A stretch of DNA of 7,010 bases from Clostridiales bacterium DTU092. GTDB lineage: Bacteria; Bacillota; Clostridia; Caldicoprobacterales; Caldicoprobacteraceae. Location: contig LFTM01000223.1 in assembly GCA_001513505.1 (NCBI GenBank), forward strand, positions 1 to 7,010, given 5' to 3'. The stretch's first letter is position 1; every line of letters begins with the position of its first letter. The position numbers and the translations under genes are program-made. Below the pieces are notes generated by a model. That model saw nothing but the letters and a program-made list of their open reading frames with translations, was not told where the DNA came from and did not search any database. Of this stretch, positions 1 to 6,093 are shown piece by piece.

Positions 1-430
1 TCTCAAGGTCTTCCTCAGTTTTCAGCTGGTCAATATATTGATGTCCTACCACAGTGTTATTGGGATCCGTTACTGCCGTGTTTTCCAGAGGTTTTATACC
101 TAAATCGGCACCCCGTATGACTTTTGGGACATCGACATATGGTTCCACCACCATATCCGCCCGCATGTGCTTCCATGAATAAAGCCTTCTACGAAGAGCT
201 GTCTCAATACTCCTGCAGAAACTATCCTCCGTCTTTAAAGTCAACTCTCCCTCCACATCCATCTCATGCCAGGGTACCTGATCTATAATCACCATAGGAC
301 GAACGGGATTAAGACCGTTTAAGGATTTCCACAGTTTTATGGTCTCCTGTTGTACCGGAAGGGCCGATATCTCAGCAATCTGCATACCTAACTCCCTCAA
401 TATATCCCGGTCTTTTTTTGATATTGACAT
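1..430 (-). CDS. URO-D-like family protein (N-terminal part, runs off left edge)
   Basis: The reading frame is open from an ATG at 430 to the window edge, giving 143 codons plus one base with no stop. The start follows a purine-rich AAGGGGG ribosome binding site about seven bases upstream. The protein begins MSISKKDRDILRELG and has a conserved-looking block at residues 42-57 (PVRPMVIIDQVPWHEM), then a charged helix (CRSIETALRRRLYSWKHM, 72-89) and VVEPYVDVPKVI (94-105). From memory this resembles the N-terminal region of clostridial proteins annotated as uroporphyrinogen decarboxylase family, relatives of the corrinoid methyltransferases MtaA/MtbA and not of the haem enzyme itself. The catalytic part of the URO-D barrel lies outside the window, so activity cannot be judged. 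It is divergent from the GH3 gene. That a gene is present is near certain; the family call is moderate and the substrate unknown. Confidence 0.72.
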   Translation of the reverse strand, partial: MSISKKDRDILRELGMQIAEISALPVQQETIKLWKSLNGLNPVRPMVIIDQVPWHEMDVEGELTLKTEDSFCRSIETALRRRLYSWKHMRADMVVEPYVDVPKVIRGADLGIKPLENTAVTDPNNTVVGHQYIDQLKTEEDLE

Positions 431-450
431 GAAACAACCCCCTTCTTTGT

Positions 451-468
451 ATTCTCATACAGGAGAAT
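451..468. repeat. 18-base palindrome upstream of the URO-D-like gene
   Basis: ATTCTC and GAGAAT form a perfect 6-bp inverted repeat around a 6-base centre. It overlaps the end of the possible leader ORF and lies about 10 bases upstream of the URO-D-like gene's ribosome binding site. It could be a weak mRNA stem-loop or a small operator; its shortness means chance is also possible. Confidence 0.35.
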
Positions 469-529
469 AATTCGCCATGAGACAGGTCAAATCCTTTATG
501 TGAAAAAATCTTGATACAGCAGACTTCAA
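455..529 (-). CDS. Possible 24-residue leader peptide (TTG start)
   Basis: A perfect AGGAGG sits at 543-538 on the minus strand and is followed, eight bases later, by TTG and then an open frame of 24 codons ending at TGA (457-455). The predicted peptide is MKSAVSRFFHIKDLTCLMAN followed by YSPV. It ends 24 bases before the ATG of the URO-D-like gene and is in the same frame. The argument for it is that this is one of the best ribosome binding sites in the window and no other gene explains it. Against it are the TTG start, the short length and the lack of any recognised family. It has no obvious run of regulatory codons of the kind used in attenuation. Treat as a candidate only. Confidence 0.25.
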   Translation of the reverse strand: MKSAVSRFFHIKDLTCLMANYSPV

Positions 530-587
530 TATCTAGTCCTCCTTTTGTTCATCCAAACATTAGTCGATAACAGAGAAAATAGGCTAT

Positions 588-616
588 ATTATACAAAATA
601 TCAATAATTTAGAAAA
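588..616 (-). promoter_or_regulatory. Candidate sigma-A promoter for the URO-D-like gene
   Basis: On the minus strand a perfect TATAAT lies at 593-588, with a weak -35 (TTTTCT, 616-611) 17 bases upstream in a very AT-rich stretch. Transcription would begin near 581 and leave a leader of about 150 bases that includes the possible short ORF. The -10 is good and the -35 poor. Confidence 0.38.
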
Positions 617-621
617 ACCCT

Positions 622-649
622 TTGGTTGAATTACGATTAATGGTATAAT
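622..649 (+). promoter_or_regulatory. Candidate extended -10 promoter for the GH3 gene
   Basis: TATAAT at 644-649 is preceded by TGG, an extended -10 arrangement, with TTGGTT at 622-627 as a 3-of-6 match to the -35 consensus and a 16-base spacer. The transcript would start near 656, giving a leader of about 138 bases before the GH3 start codon. Confidence 0.52.
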
Positions 650-661
650 AGTAATAAGACT

Positions 662-691
662 TGGCCGCTCTCTTCCGGGAGATAGTGGTTA
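662..691 (+). repeat. Imperfect stem-loop at the 5' end of the GH3 leader
   Basis: Bases 665-674 (CCGCTCTCTT) pair with 679-688 (GGAGATAGTGG region) with one mismatch, two G-U pairs and a CCGG loop; a T-A and two more G-U pairs can extend it to 662-691. It lies within about 10 bases of the predicted transcript start. There is no T run after it, so it is not a terminator. A 5' stabilising hairpin or a regulator-binding site is possible; neither is shown. Confidence 0.35.
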
Positions 692-736
692 AATGACGAT
701 TCGATCACACTGGAGACATTTCAAATCTCATCTTTA

Positions 737-764
737 TTATTAAGTTAAAATTATTAAGTTAAAA
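737..764 (+). repeat. Perfect 14-bp tandem repeat before the GH3 ribosome binding site
   Basis: TTATTAAGTTAAAA occurs twice in immediate succession, at 737-750 and 751-764. The second copy ends 16 bases before the AAGGAG ribosome binding site (781-786). This could be a slippage duplication of AT-rich leader sequence, or a paired binding site for a regulator. Confidence 0.9.
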
Positions 765-793
765 GAACATCAAAAACCGAAAGGAGAAATATT

Positions 794-3166
794 ATGGTTT
801 ATAAGGATCCCTCTAAACCTGTTGAAGAACGGGTAAAAGATCTTCTTGACCGAATGACCCTTGACGAAAAAATAGCACAGCTGTCTTCAGCACGTATGGG
901 CGATATTATTTCTGACATGGAAACCATGACCATCTCTTTGGAGAAAGCCCGTAAAAACATACCTCATGGCTGCGGCCATTTATCCAGAGTAGGCGGTGCC
1001 ACCGACTTGATGCCCAGGGAAATTGCCAGAGTGACTAACGAAATCCAAAGATATTTCGTCGAAGAAACTCGTCTTGGTATACCGGTGTTTTTTATTACAG
1101 AAGCTACATCGGGTGTTTTAAGCAGAGAGCATACTCTTTTCCCCCAGAATATCGGAGCTGGTGCCATGTTCAATGATGAGCTTGTTTATGAGATGGGAAA
1201 TGCCGTGCGTGAAGAGATGCTGTCAACCGGTGAACGGTTTGCATTAGCTCCTGTGGTAGATATCGTTCGCGACCACCGGTACGGCAGATATGAAGAGTCA
1301 TACGGGGAAGACGTATATCTTGTCTCCCAGTGTGGCATGGCATATACACGCGGCTTACAATCCCAATATCTTAAGGAGGGAATTATAGCCACTCTGAAAC
1401 ACTACGTTGCACAGGGTATCAGCGATGGCGGAAGAAACTGTGCTCCTATCCATGTAACAGACCGGGAGATACTGGACGAGTACGCTGTCCCCTTTGAAGC
1501 TGCAATTCGCGAAGCAGGAGCTTCCTGTGTCATGGCTGCGTATCACGAGATAGACAATGTACCATGCCATGCATCGAAAAAACTTCTGACCGACTTCCTG
1601 CGAAACAAATTTGGCTTCCAGGGATTAATTATCTCCGATGGTGGTGGTATACAGCTTATTAAAAATCATCATGATTACTGTGAAAAGCTGGAGGACACCG
1701 TCCCATTAGCTCTTAATGCAGGTATTGAATCCGAGTTGGATTTCATGTATAAAGCCTACTTAAAGCAGTTGTGTCTTGAAGGCAAGGTTGATATGGATCT
1801 TGTAGATAAGTCTGTTGCAAAAGTTCTGACCTTAAAGTTCAAATTAGGTTTATTTGATAACCCATATGTGGATGAAAACGCAGTTGACGATATCGTGTGT
1901 TCCAAAAAGCATATAAGTATAGCTAAAAAAATGGCTCAGCAGTCTATGACGCTTTTGAAAAATGACGGCATTTTACCCCTGTCAAAAAATATAGACAGTA
2001 TTGCCGTAGTAGGTCCTCTGGCAAATAAAAAGGAATTTGCATACAGTGATTATTCCTATCCTTCCCATATAGAAGACATGTATTACACCTCAGAAGGTTT
2101 ATCCGAAGAAGAAGTAATTGCCCGCACTCTGTTCTTCAAAAAGAAAGATACCACCTACGAAAAACTGTTCCACGACATTAAAACCGTCTATCAAACAATA
2201 AAGGATACAGTGTCACCGGATACAAAAGTATATCTGGCTGAAGGTCTTAAGGATACATATAACTACCATAATGACCCCGACTTTTTCTCAATAGACGAGG
2301 CTGTGGAAGCTGCCTCCAAAGCCAGTGTCATAGTCGCGGTATGCGGTGATACAAGCGGCATGGGCCGGGAAAACGATAGCGGTGAATCAGTCGACCGGTC
2401 AGAAATACATCTGTCCAACGAACAGCGGCTCCTTCTCAAAGAACTGAAAAAACTGGGCAAACCCATTGTTTTAGTTTTGTGCAATGCGAGACCCCTGGAA
2501 ATCTCCTATGAAAGCGAGAATATGAATGCCATATTGGAAGCATGGAGGCCGGGTATGGAAGGTGCATCAGCCATTGCTGAAGTGCTGTTTGGAGATTACA
2601 ACCCTGCTGGAAGACTCCCCGTTACCCTGCCGAAATGTCTGGGACAACTACCGGTTTATTACTCCCAGCGATTAAGCGGGAAAAAACAGTTCTGGCGCAA
2701 TACGTATCTTGAAGTGGACTTAAATCCCCTGTATGCGTTTGGTTATGGTTTAAGCTACTCATCCTTTGAATATGAAGATGTTTCTATGACCCAGCATGAT
2801 GACAGAATAACAGTCAGGGCAACCATACGAAATAACGGTCCGTACGATGGCGAAGAGGTGGTACAGGTATATGTACGCAAGAGATTTACTTCCGTAACCC
2901 AACCTGAAAGGGAGCTTAAAGCCTATAAACGGATATTCATCAAAAATGGTGAGAAAGCAACGGTTGAGTTTGATATAATGTATGATTCCCTTTGCTATCA
3001 CAATATTGATTACCGTCTGGGCCTGGAAAATTGCACCCTTGACGTAATGGTCGGATCGTCATCTGACAATATCCATGCGGAAGAATCATTCAACCTCAAG
3101 TTCGATGGCGGTTTCAGAGAAGTTAAAAGAAGGGATTTCACCAATCCGGCCCGTGTAGTCAATTAG
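794..3166 (+). CDS. GH3 family beta-xylosidase/beta-glucosidase-like glycoside hydrolase
   Basis: A complete 790-residue family 3 glycoside hydrolase, a retaining enzyme that removes non-reducing-end sugars from beta-linked oligosaccharides. It has the usual order: N-terminal TIM-barrel (about 5-355), alpha/beta sandwich (about 375-615) and C-terminal fibronectin-III-like domain (about 640-765, with YAFGYGLSYSSFEY at 647-660). Visible motifs include RDHRYGRYEESYGED (159-173), KHY (202-204), AAYHEIDNVPCHA (248-260), the nucleophile Asp282 in LIISDGGG, and GESVDR (530-535), whose Glu531 is the candidate acid/base. Overall it resembles Thermotoga-type GH3 xylosidases, so xylosides or glucosides are the likely substrates. 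No signal peptide is present, so it should be cytoplasmic and act on imported oligosaccharides. The start is supported by AAGGAG seven bases upstream. Unusual: Gly follows the nucleophile where Trp or Tyr is common. It stands alone, ending in a terminator. The family is sure; specificity is not. Confidence 0.95.
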   Translation: MVYKDPSKPVEERVKDLLDRMTLDEKIAQLSSARMGDIISDMETMTISLEKARKNIPHGCGHLSRVGGATDLMPREIARVTNEIQRYFVEETRLGIPVFFITEATSGVLSREHTLFPQNIGAGAMFNDELVYEMGNAVREEMLSTGERFALAPVVDIVRDHRYGRYEESYGEDVYLVSQCGMAYTRGLQSQYLKEGIIATLKHYVAQGISDGGRNCAPIHVTDREILDEYAVPFEAAIREAGASCVMAAYHEIDNVPCHASKKLLTDFLRNKFGFQGLIISDGGGIQLIKNHHDYCEKLEDTVPLALNAGIESELDFMYKAYLKQLCLEGKVDMDLVDKSVAKVLTLKFKLGLFDNPYVDENAVDDIVCSKKHISIAKKMAQQSMTLLKNDGILPLSKNIDSIAVVGPLANKKEFAYSDYSYPSHIEDMYYTSEGLSEEEVIARTLFFKKKDTTYEKLFHDIKTVYQTIKDTVSPDTKVYLAEGLKDTYNYHNDPDFFSIDEAVEAASKASVIVAVCGDTSGMGRENDSGESVDRSEIHLSNEQRLLLKELKKLGKPIVLVLCNARPLEISYESENMNAILEAWRPGMEGASAIAEVLFGDYNPAGRLPVTLPKCLGQLPVYYSQRLSGKKQFWRNTYLEVDLNPLYAFGYGLSYSSFEYEDVSMTQHDDRITVRATIRNNGPYDGEEVVQVYVRKRFTSVTQPERELKAYKRIFIKNGEKATVEFDIMYDSLCYHNIDYRLGLENCTLDVMVGSSSDNIHAEESFNLKFDGGFREVKRRDFTNPARVVN

Positions 3167-3213
3167 TTTTACATCTATGATTATTGCTAAAATAGTACTT
3201 ATGTTGCACGCTG

Positions 3214-3257
3214 AAGAGGCTTGATAAAACAGCATTTAAATATCAAGACCTCTTTTT
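3214..3257 (+). terminator. Rho-independent terminator after the GH3 gene
   Basis: AAGAGGCTTGATA (3214-3226) pairs with TATCAAGACCTCTT (3241-3254) with one bulged base, around a 14-base AT-rich loop, and runs into five T residues (3253-3257). It begins 47 bases after the GH3 stop codon and separates that gene from wrbA. Confidence 0.8.
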
Positions 3258-3277
3258 CTGTTTATCCGGTGCAGTAA

Positions 3278-3306
3278 TTGATTATAAAATAATTGAGCAA
3301 TATATA
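3278..3306 (+). promoter_or_regulatory. Candidate promoter for wrbA
   Basis: TTGATT (3278-3283) and TATATA (3301-3306) are separated by 17 bases. This is downstream of the GH3 terminator and about 60 bases before the wrbA start. The stretch is so AT-rich that TATAAG at 3303 or TATAAA at 3309 could serve as the -10 instead. Confidence 0.45.
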
Positions 3307-3368
3307 AGTATAAAAAATGAACACTTTTGGATAGACAAAAACTAAAATTATTGAAGGGGGATTATACT

Positions 3369-3983
3369 ATGGAAAAAGTCAAATTGGCCATTATCTTTTA
3401 CAGCATGACCGGGACAAACTATCAACTGGCACAATGGGCTGCAGAAGCAGGTCGGGAAGCAGGTGCTGAAGTACGTATACTCAAAGTTCATGAGCTGGCT
3501 CCCGAATCAGTGATAGAAGGGAGTTCTGCATGGAAGGCGACCATTGAAGCAACAAAAGACATCAAGGAAGCCAGTTCGGAGGATCTGGACTGGGCAGATG
3601 CCATCATATTCAGCGCACCAACACGTTTTGGAACAATGCCTTCCCAGCTGAAACAGTTTATTGACATGCAGGGTGGACTATGGGCACAAGGTAAACTTAC
3701 AAACAAAGTGGTCAGTGCCATGACATCGGCACAAAATCCACACGGCGGCCAGGAAGGTACCGTAAAAGAGATATACACTGTTATGATGCACTGGGGAGCT
3801 ATCATTGTACCGCCCGGATACACAGATGATTCAATTTTCGCATCAGGCGGCAATCCATATGGAACCTCGGTAACACAGGACGAAGACGGCAAAATGGTGG
3901 AAGATGTAAAAGATGCTGTATTCCACCAGGTAAAACGAACTGTCCAGGTTGCCGGCTGGATAAAGGAGGGCATGAGCAAGTAA
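3369..3983 (+). CDS. wrbA: WrbA-type flavodoxin-like NAD(P)H:quinone oxidoreductase
   Basis: This 204-residue protein belongs to the WrbA family, FMN-containing cytoplasmic enzymes, usually tetrameric, that reduce quinones by two electrons with NAD(P)H and so avoid semiquinone radicals. The N-terminal strand and phosphate-binding loop are at 6-20 (LAIIFYSMTGTNYQL). The family signature APTRFGTMPSQLKQFIDMQG (83-102) is followed by GGLWAQGKL (102-110) and TSAQNPHGGQEGT (119-131), the loops that hold the flavin and define WrbA against ordinary flavodoxins. An upstream ATG at 3327 would add 14 residues, but AAGGGGG lies eight bases before the ATG at 3369, so the shorter form is chosen; it also places the first beta-strand at the N-terminus as in the family. 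The gene has its own promoter candidate and converges on the rRNA methyltransferase gene, sharing its terminator. The physiological electron acceptor cannot be read from sequence. Confidence 0.93.
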   Translation: MEKVKLAIIFYSMTGTNYQLAQWAAEAGREAGAEVRILKVHELAPESVIEGSSAWKATIEATKDIKEASSEDLDWADAIIFSAPTRFGTMPSQLKQFIDMQGGLWAQGKLTNKVVSAMTSAQNPHGGQEGTVKEIYTVMMHWGAIIVPPGYTDDSIFASGGNPYGTSVTQDEDGKMVEDVKDAVFHQVKRTVQVAGWIKEGMSK

Positions 3984-4008
3984 AAAGGGAGATTCTATCT
4001 CCCTTTTT
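3982..4008. terminator. Bidirectional terminator shared by wrbA and rlmA
   Basis: A perfect 12-bp stem (AAAAAGGGAGAT at 3982-3993 with ATCTCCCTTTTT at 3997-4008) closes a three-base TCT loop. The T run lies at the 3' end on the plus strand, and the A run becomes a U run on the minus strand, so it can stop both convergent transcripts. It overlaps the wrbA TAA (3981-3983), and the minus-strand TAG of rlmA (3995-3997) lies at the loop. Confidence 0.93.
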
Positions 4009-4915
4009 TTGCACCCTTTATAATGGTAAAATCTGCAGTTATACGGTCTATTCCGGCATCATAGGCTTGTGCTATTTTTTCATGTGTAACTGTCCAAGAC
4101 AGAGGAGTCATCGCTATAATATGTGAAAGTTCATTTTTATCGACTACTTTATTATATTTTACTGTCTGGATATCCAATACCCTGAAATTTCGTCTATAAT
4201 TATCTATAACTTTTTGGTTTGAATATTCCCGCTTATTTGCTTCACCGTAAAATATATCTCTTAATTCTTTAAGATAACTATTGCCGGGAACGACTTTTAT
4301 AAGAATGCCATCATCCTTAAGTACCCTGGCAAACTCCTCATAATTGGAAGGCGAGAGAATATTAATAATTACGTCAAACTGCTCATTCATTAATGGAAAA
4401 TTTGTCAGATCGGCTACACACCATATAATTCCAAAATGAGCCTTTGAAGCCATTGTTATTCCTTCCTTTGAAATATCAATCCCCACGCCTTGTACCTTTC
4501 CGATACCACTACTATGCAAATCATTTATGATTTTCCCCAGTTGGGATCCTTCACCGCAACCAGCATCCAGTATCATTGCGCTCTTGCCGCTGGATTTTGT
4601 AACTTTGCTCGAAATCATGCCGCTTATACACCTCAGCATGGGGTCGAATAAACCACTTTCGCTTACTATGTTCCTGGAGTAAAACAACCCTTCATCATAC
4701 CCTGTTTTATCGGCTCTCTGTAAAAAGTTCACATAACCGGTCCTTGCTATATCAAAGCAGTGTCCTTTTAAACAAACGATGCTCTTAAAATCACGGGCAC
4801 CCATTTCGTTCTTACATATGGGACAGCGAAATAAGGCTGTATTTTCCAGGAATTTTGCTTTTCGCACAGAAACACCTTTATTTACATTATTAGAGGCTAT
4901 AACGTCTTTTGGCAA
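3995..4915 (-). CDS. rlmA: 23S rRNA (guanine-N1)-methyltransferase, RlmA family
   Basis: The 306-residue protein matches the RlmA family, which uses S-adenosylmethionine to methylate N1 of a guanine in hairpin 35 of 23S rRNA (G745 in Gram-negative RlmA(I), G748 in Gram-positive RlmA(II)/TlrB). An N-terminal zinc finger is shown by Cys31, Cys34, Cys48 and His52, followed by the family block FDIARTGYVNFL (54-65). The methyltransferase domain has motif I ILDAGCGEG (115-123), the ribose-binding acidic residue in GIDIS (Asp147) and INILSPSNYEEFARVL (184-199). From its presumed host G748 is the more likely target; RlmA(II) members can lower susceptibility to tylosin-type macrolides together with other methylations, but resistance cannot be claimed here. 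The TTG start is backed by GGAGG nine bases upstream; a GTG at 4867 (codon 17) with a weaker AGGTG site is a real alternative and would match shorter relatives. It is monocistronic by its flanking promoter and terminator. Confidence 0.9.
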   Translation of the reverse strand: MPKDVIASNNVNKGVSVRKAKFLENTALFRCPICKNEMGARDFKSIVCLKGHCFDIARTGYVNFLQRADKTGYDEGLFYSRNIVSESGLFDPMLRCISGMISSKVTKSSGKSAMILDAGCGEGSQLGKIINDLHSSGIGKVQGVGIDISKEGITMASKAHFGIIWCVADLTNFPLMNEQFDVIINILSPSNYEEFARVLKDDGILIKVVPGNSYLKELRDIFYGEANKREYSNQKVIDNYRRNFRVLDIQTVKYNKVVDKNELSHIIAMTPLSWTVTHEKIAQAYDAGIDRITADFTIIKGAKKGR

Positions 4916-4916
4916 T

Positions 4917-4938
4917 TAAATATACCTCCGTATATTTA
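4917..4938 (-). promoter_or_regulatory. Inverted repeat enclosing the rlmA ribosome binding site
   Basis: A perfect 9-bp inverted repeat (TAAATATAC and GTATATTTA) flanks the four bases 4926-4929. On the minus strand the loop reads GGAG, which with the next G forms the GGAGG ribosome binding site of rlmA, directly before the TTG start at 4915. In RNA it could form an AU-rich hairpin that displays or hinders the site; in DNA it could be an operator for a dimeric regulator downstream of the promoter. Confidence 0.6.
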
Positions 4939-4976
4939 TTTTCTGCATCTCTTCATGCCTTATATGTCACAGCAAT

Positions 4977-5006
4977 ATTATACCCTTTAACAATGTCGCC
5001 TGTTAA
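4977..5006 (-). promoter_or_regulatory. Candidate sigma-A promoter of rlmA
   Basis: On the minus strand TTAACA (5006-5001, five of six consensus bases) and a perfect TATAAT (4982-4977) are separated by 18 bases. It sits between the hydE stop codon and rlmA, so rlmA need not depend on hyd transcription. The transcript would start near 4970 with a leader of about 55 bases. Confidence 0.62.
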
Positions 5007-5028
5007 TTGTACACTATTATCATTGTTT

Positions 5029-6087
5029 CTAAGCAGTATGTTCAAAATTACAGTGATCACCGCGTCCCATATCAACTACCATACCAACAGAATTGATTCT
5101 TCTTTCTATACAACCCCTGCAGTGCGCTGCCTCGTCTCCCGTACAAATCTTATCCTGATAAAGCTCATATTTAGGACGGGCCCAGGTAGGTGATAAATTG
5201 GGCATAACCACATTGGCACCGGCCATAAGAGCCAGTTCCCTGCCCTCTGGATGCAGCGTTCCCATTGCAGTGGTAGCAGGAAGAAGACAATCGGGTACCA
5301 GCAAACGGGTAAGGGCCAGCATAACCAGCGTATCCTCTACCGTACCACCTTTTTCACTGCCCAGAGGTGTCTCCTTATGGGGAATGAACGGACCTATACC
5401 TATCATGTGAGGTTCCAGTTCCTTAAGAAATAACAGATCCTCCACCAGATCCTCCTTTGTTTGCCCGGGCAGCCCTACCATAAATCCGGCGCCCACCTGA
5501 TACCCTATCTTTTTAAGTATATAAAGACAGTTCCTCCGGTTGTCGAAGCTTGCTCCCGGATGAAGGCTTTCGTACAATGACCGGGAAGCAGTCTCATGAC
5601 GAAGCAGATACCGATCGGCTCCGGCTTCAAAGAAAGCCCGGTACTCCTCTTCCGGTCTCTCCCCCGCGGATAAGGTAACAGCTACATCCGGAAACATACT
5701 TTTTATATAAGTGATTATATCAGTCAACCTCTCCACTGTATACCAGGGATCTTCCCCGCTCTGCAGTACAAAGGTTCTGTAGCCAAGGGCATAACCCTCC
5801 CGGCAGCACTCAAGTATCTCCCGGTGGCTCAAACGATACCTCTGTACTTTTTTGTTATCCCGGCGGATACCGCAGTACAGGCAGTTCATACGGCATATAT
5901 TCGAGAATTCGATAAGACCTCTCATATATACCTTATTTCCATAGTATCGCTCCCGGGTTTTTCTTGCATATTCAAACAGTTTTTCAGTATGAACCTGATC
6001 CAGATTCTCCAGCAGATAGAGGAGTTCCTCCCTGGTAAGATTATTTGTGTTATACAGTTTTTCCAGCAGCAAATCCAACGTTTTCAC
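5029..6087 (-). CDS. hydE: [FeFe] hydrogenase H-cluster radical SAM maturase HydE
   Basis: HydE is a cytoplasmic radical SAM enzyme that works with HydG and HydF to assemble the diiron subcluster of [FeFe] hydrogenase; current models have it act on the iron-cysteine complex made by HydG. The 352 residues match the usual length of about 350. The radical SAM cluster ligands are Cys65, Cys69 and Cys72 in FSNICRMNCLYCGIRRDN (61-78), a typical HydE signature. LQSGED (108-113), GFMVGLPGQT (201-210) and GIGPFIPHKETPLG (230-243) are further family blocks. At the C-terminus Cys315, Cys323 and Cys326 keep the CX7CX2C spacing of the accessory cluster site, which many homologues lack. The start is GTG, with AAAGGA six bases upstream; the frame fits the normal N-terminus. 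It follows hydG on the same strand after 92 bases. No convincing terminator was seen after it. No hydF or hydrogenase structural gene is in the window. Confidence 0.95.
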   Translation of the reverse strand: MKTLDLLLEKLYNTNNLTREELLYLLENLDQVHTEKLFEYARKTRERYYGNKVYMRGLIEFSNICRMNCLYCGIRRDNKKVQRYRLSHREILECCREGYALGYRTFVLQSGEDPWYTVERLTDIITYIKSMFPDVAVTLSAGERPEEEYRAFFEAGADRYLLRHETASRSLYESLHPGASFDNRRNCLYILKKIGYQVGAGFMVGLPGQTKEDLVEDLLFLKELEPHMIGIGPFIPHKETPLGSEKGGTVEDTLVMLALTRLLVPDCLLPATTAMGTLHPEGRELALMAGANVVMPNLSPTWARPKYELYQDKICTGDEAAHCRGCIERRINSVGMVVDMGRGDHCNFEHTA

Positions 6088-6093
6088 GGCTAT

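Larger units (their letters stand above)
431..793. other. Divergent intergenic control region
   Basis: These 363 bases separate the URO-D-like gene (leftward) from the GH3 gene (rightward). They contain candidate back-to-back promoters, a possible short leader ORF on the minus strand, an 18-base palindrome, a stem-loop near the predicted GH3 transcript start and a tandem repeat just before the GH3 ribosome binding site; each is listed separately. No ORF above about 25 codons with a good ribosome binding site was found. I saw no CcpA cre match and recognised no riboswitch. Confidence 0.7.

Noticed and set aside
3327..3368. Longer wrbA start adding 14 residues
   Set aside because: The AAGGGGG ribosome binding site for the ATG at 3369 lies inside this extension, and the added residues are not part of the flavodoxin fold.
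3488..3979. 163-codon open frame antisense to wrbA
   Set aside because: It lies entirely within wrbA, whose WrbA signatures are unmistakable; it has no recognisable domain and ends at the wrbA N-terminal half, so it is an open shadow frame.
4936..4956. Six-codon ATG frame (MKRCRK) in the rlmA leader as a macrolide-sensing leader peptide
   Set aside because: The nearest purine-rich site, AAGG, is only one base from the ATG, and six codons is too short to distinguish from chance. It also lacks the features of known erm leader peptides.
4985..5028. Inverted repeat AACAATG/CATTGTT after hydE as a terminator
   Set aside because: The arms are seven bases with a loop of about 25 and no T run follows on the minus strand; one arm also overlaps the rlmA promoter spacer.
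4909..5193. 94-codon plus-strand open frame between rlmA and hydE
   Set aside because: It overlaps the rlmA promoter, the rlmA start and the end of hydE, and its translation resembles no known protein; the minus-strand features explain the region better.
3995..6087. rlmA as the third gene of a hydG-hydE-rlmA operon
   Set aside because: A good TTAACA-18-TATAAT promoter and a 113-base gap separate hydE from rlmA, and no functional link between them is known. Read-through remains possible because no terminator after hydE was seen.
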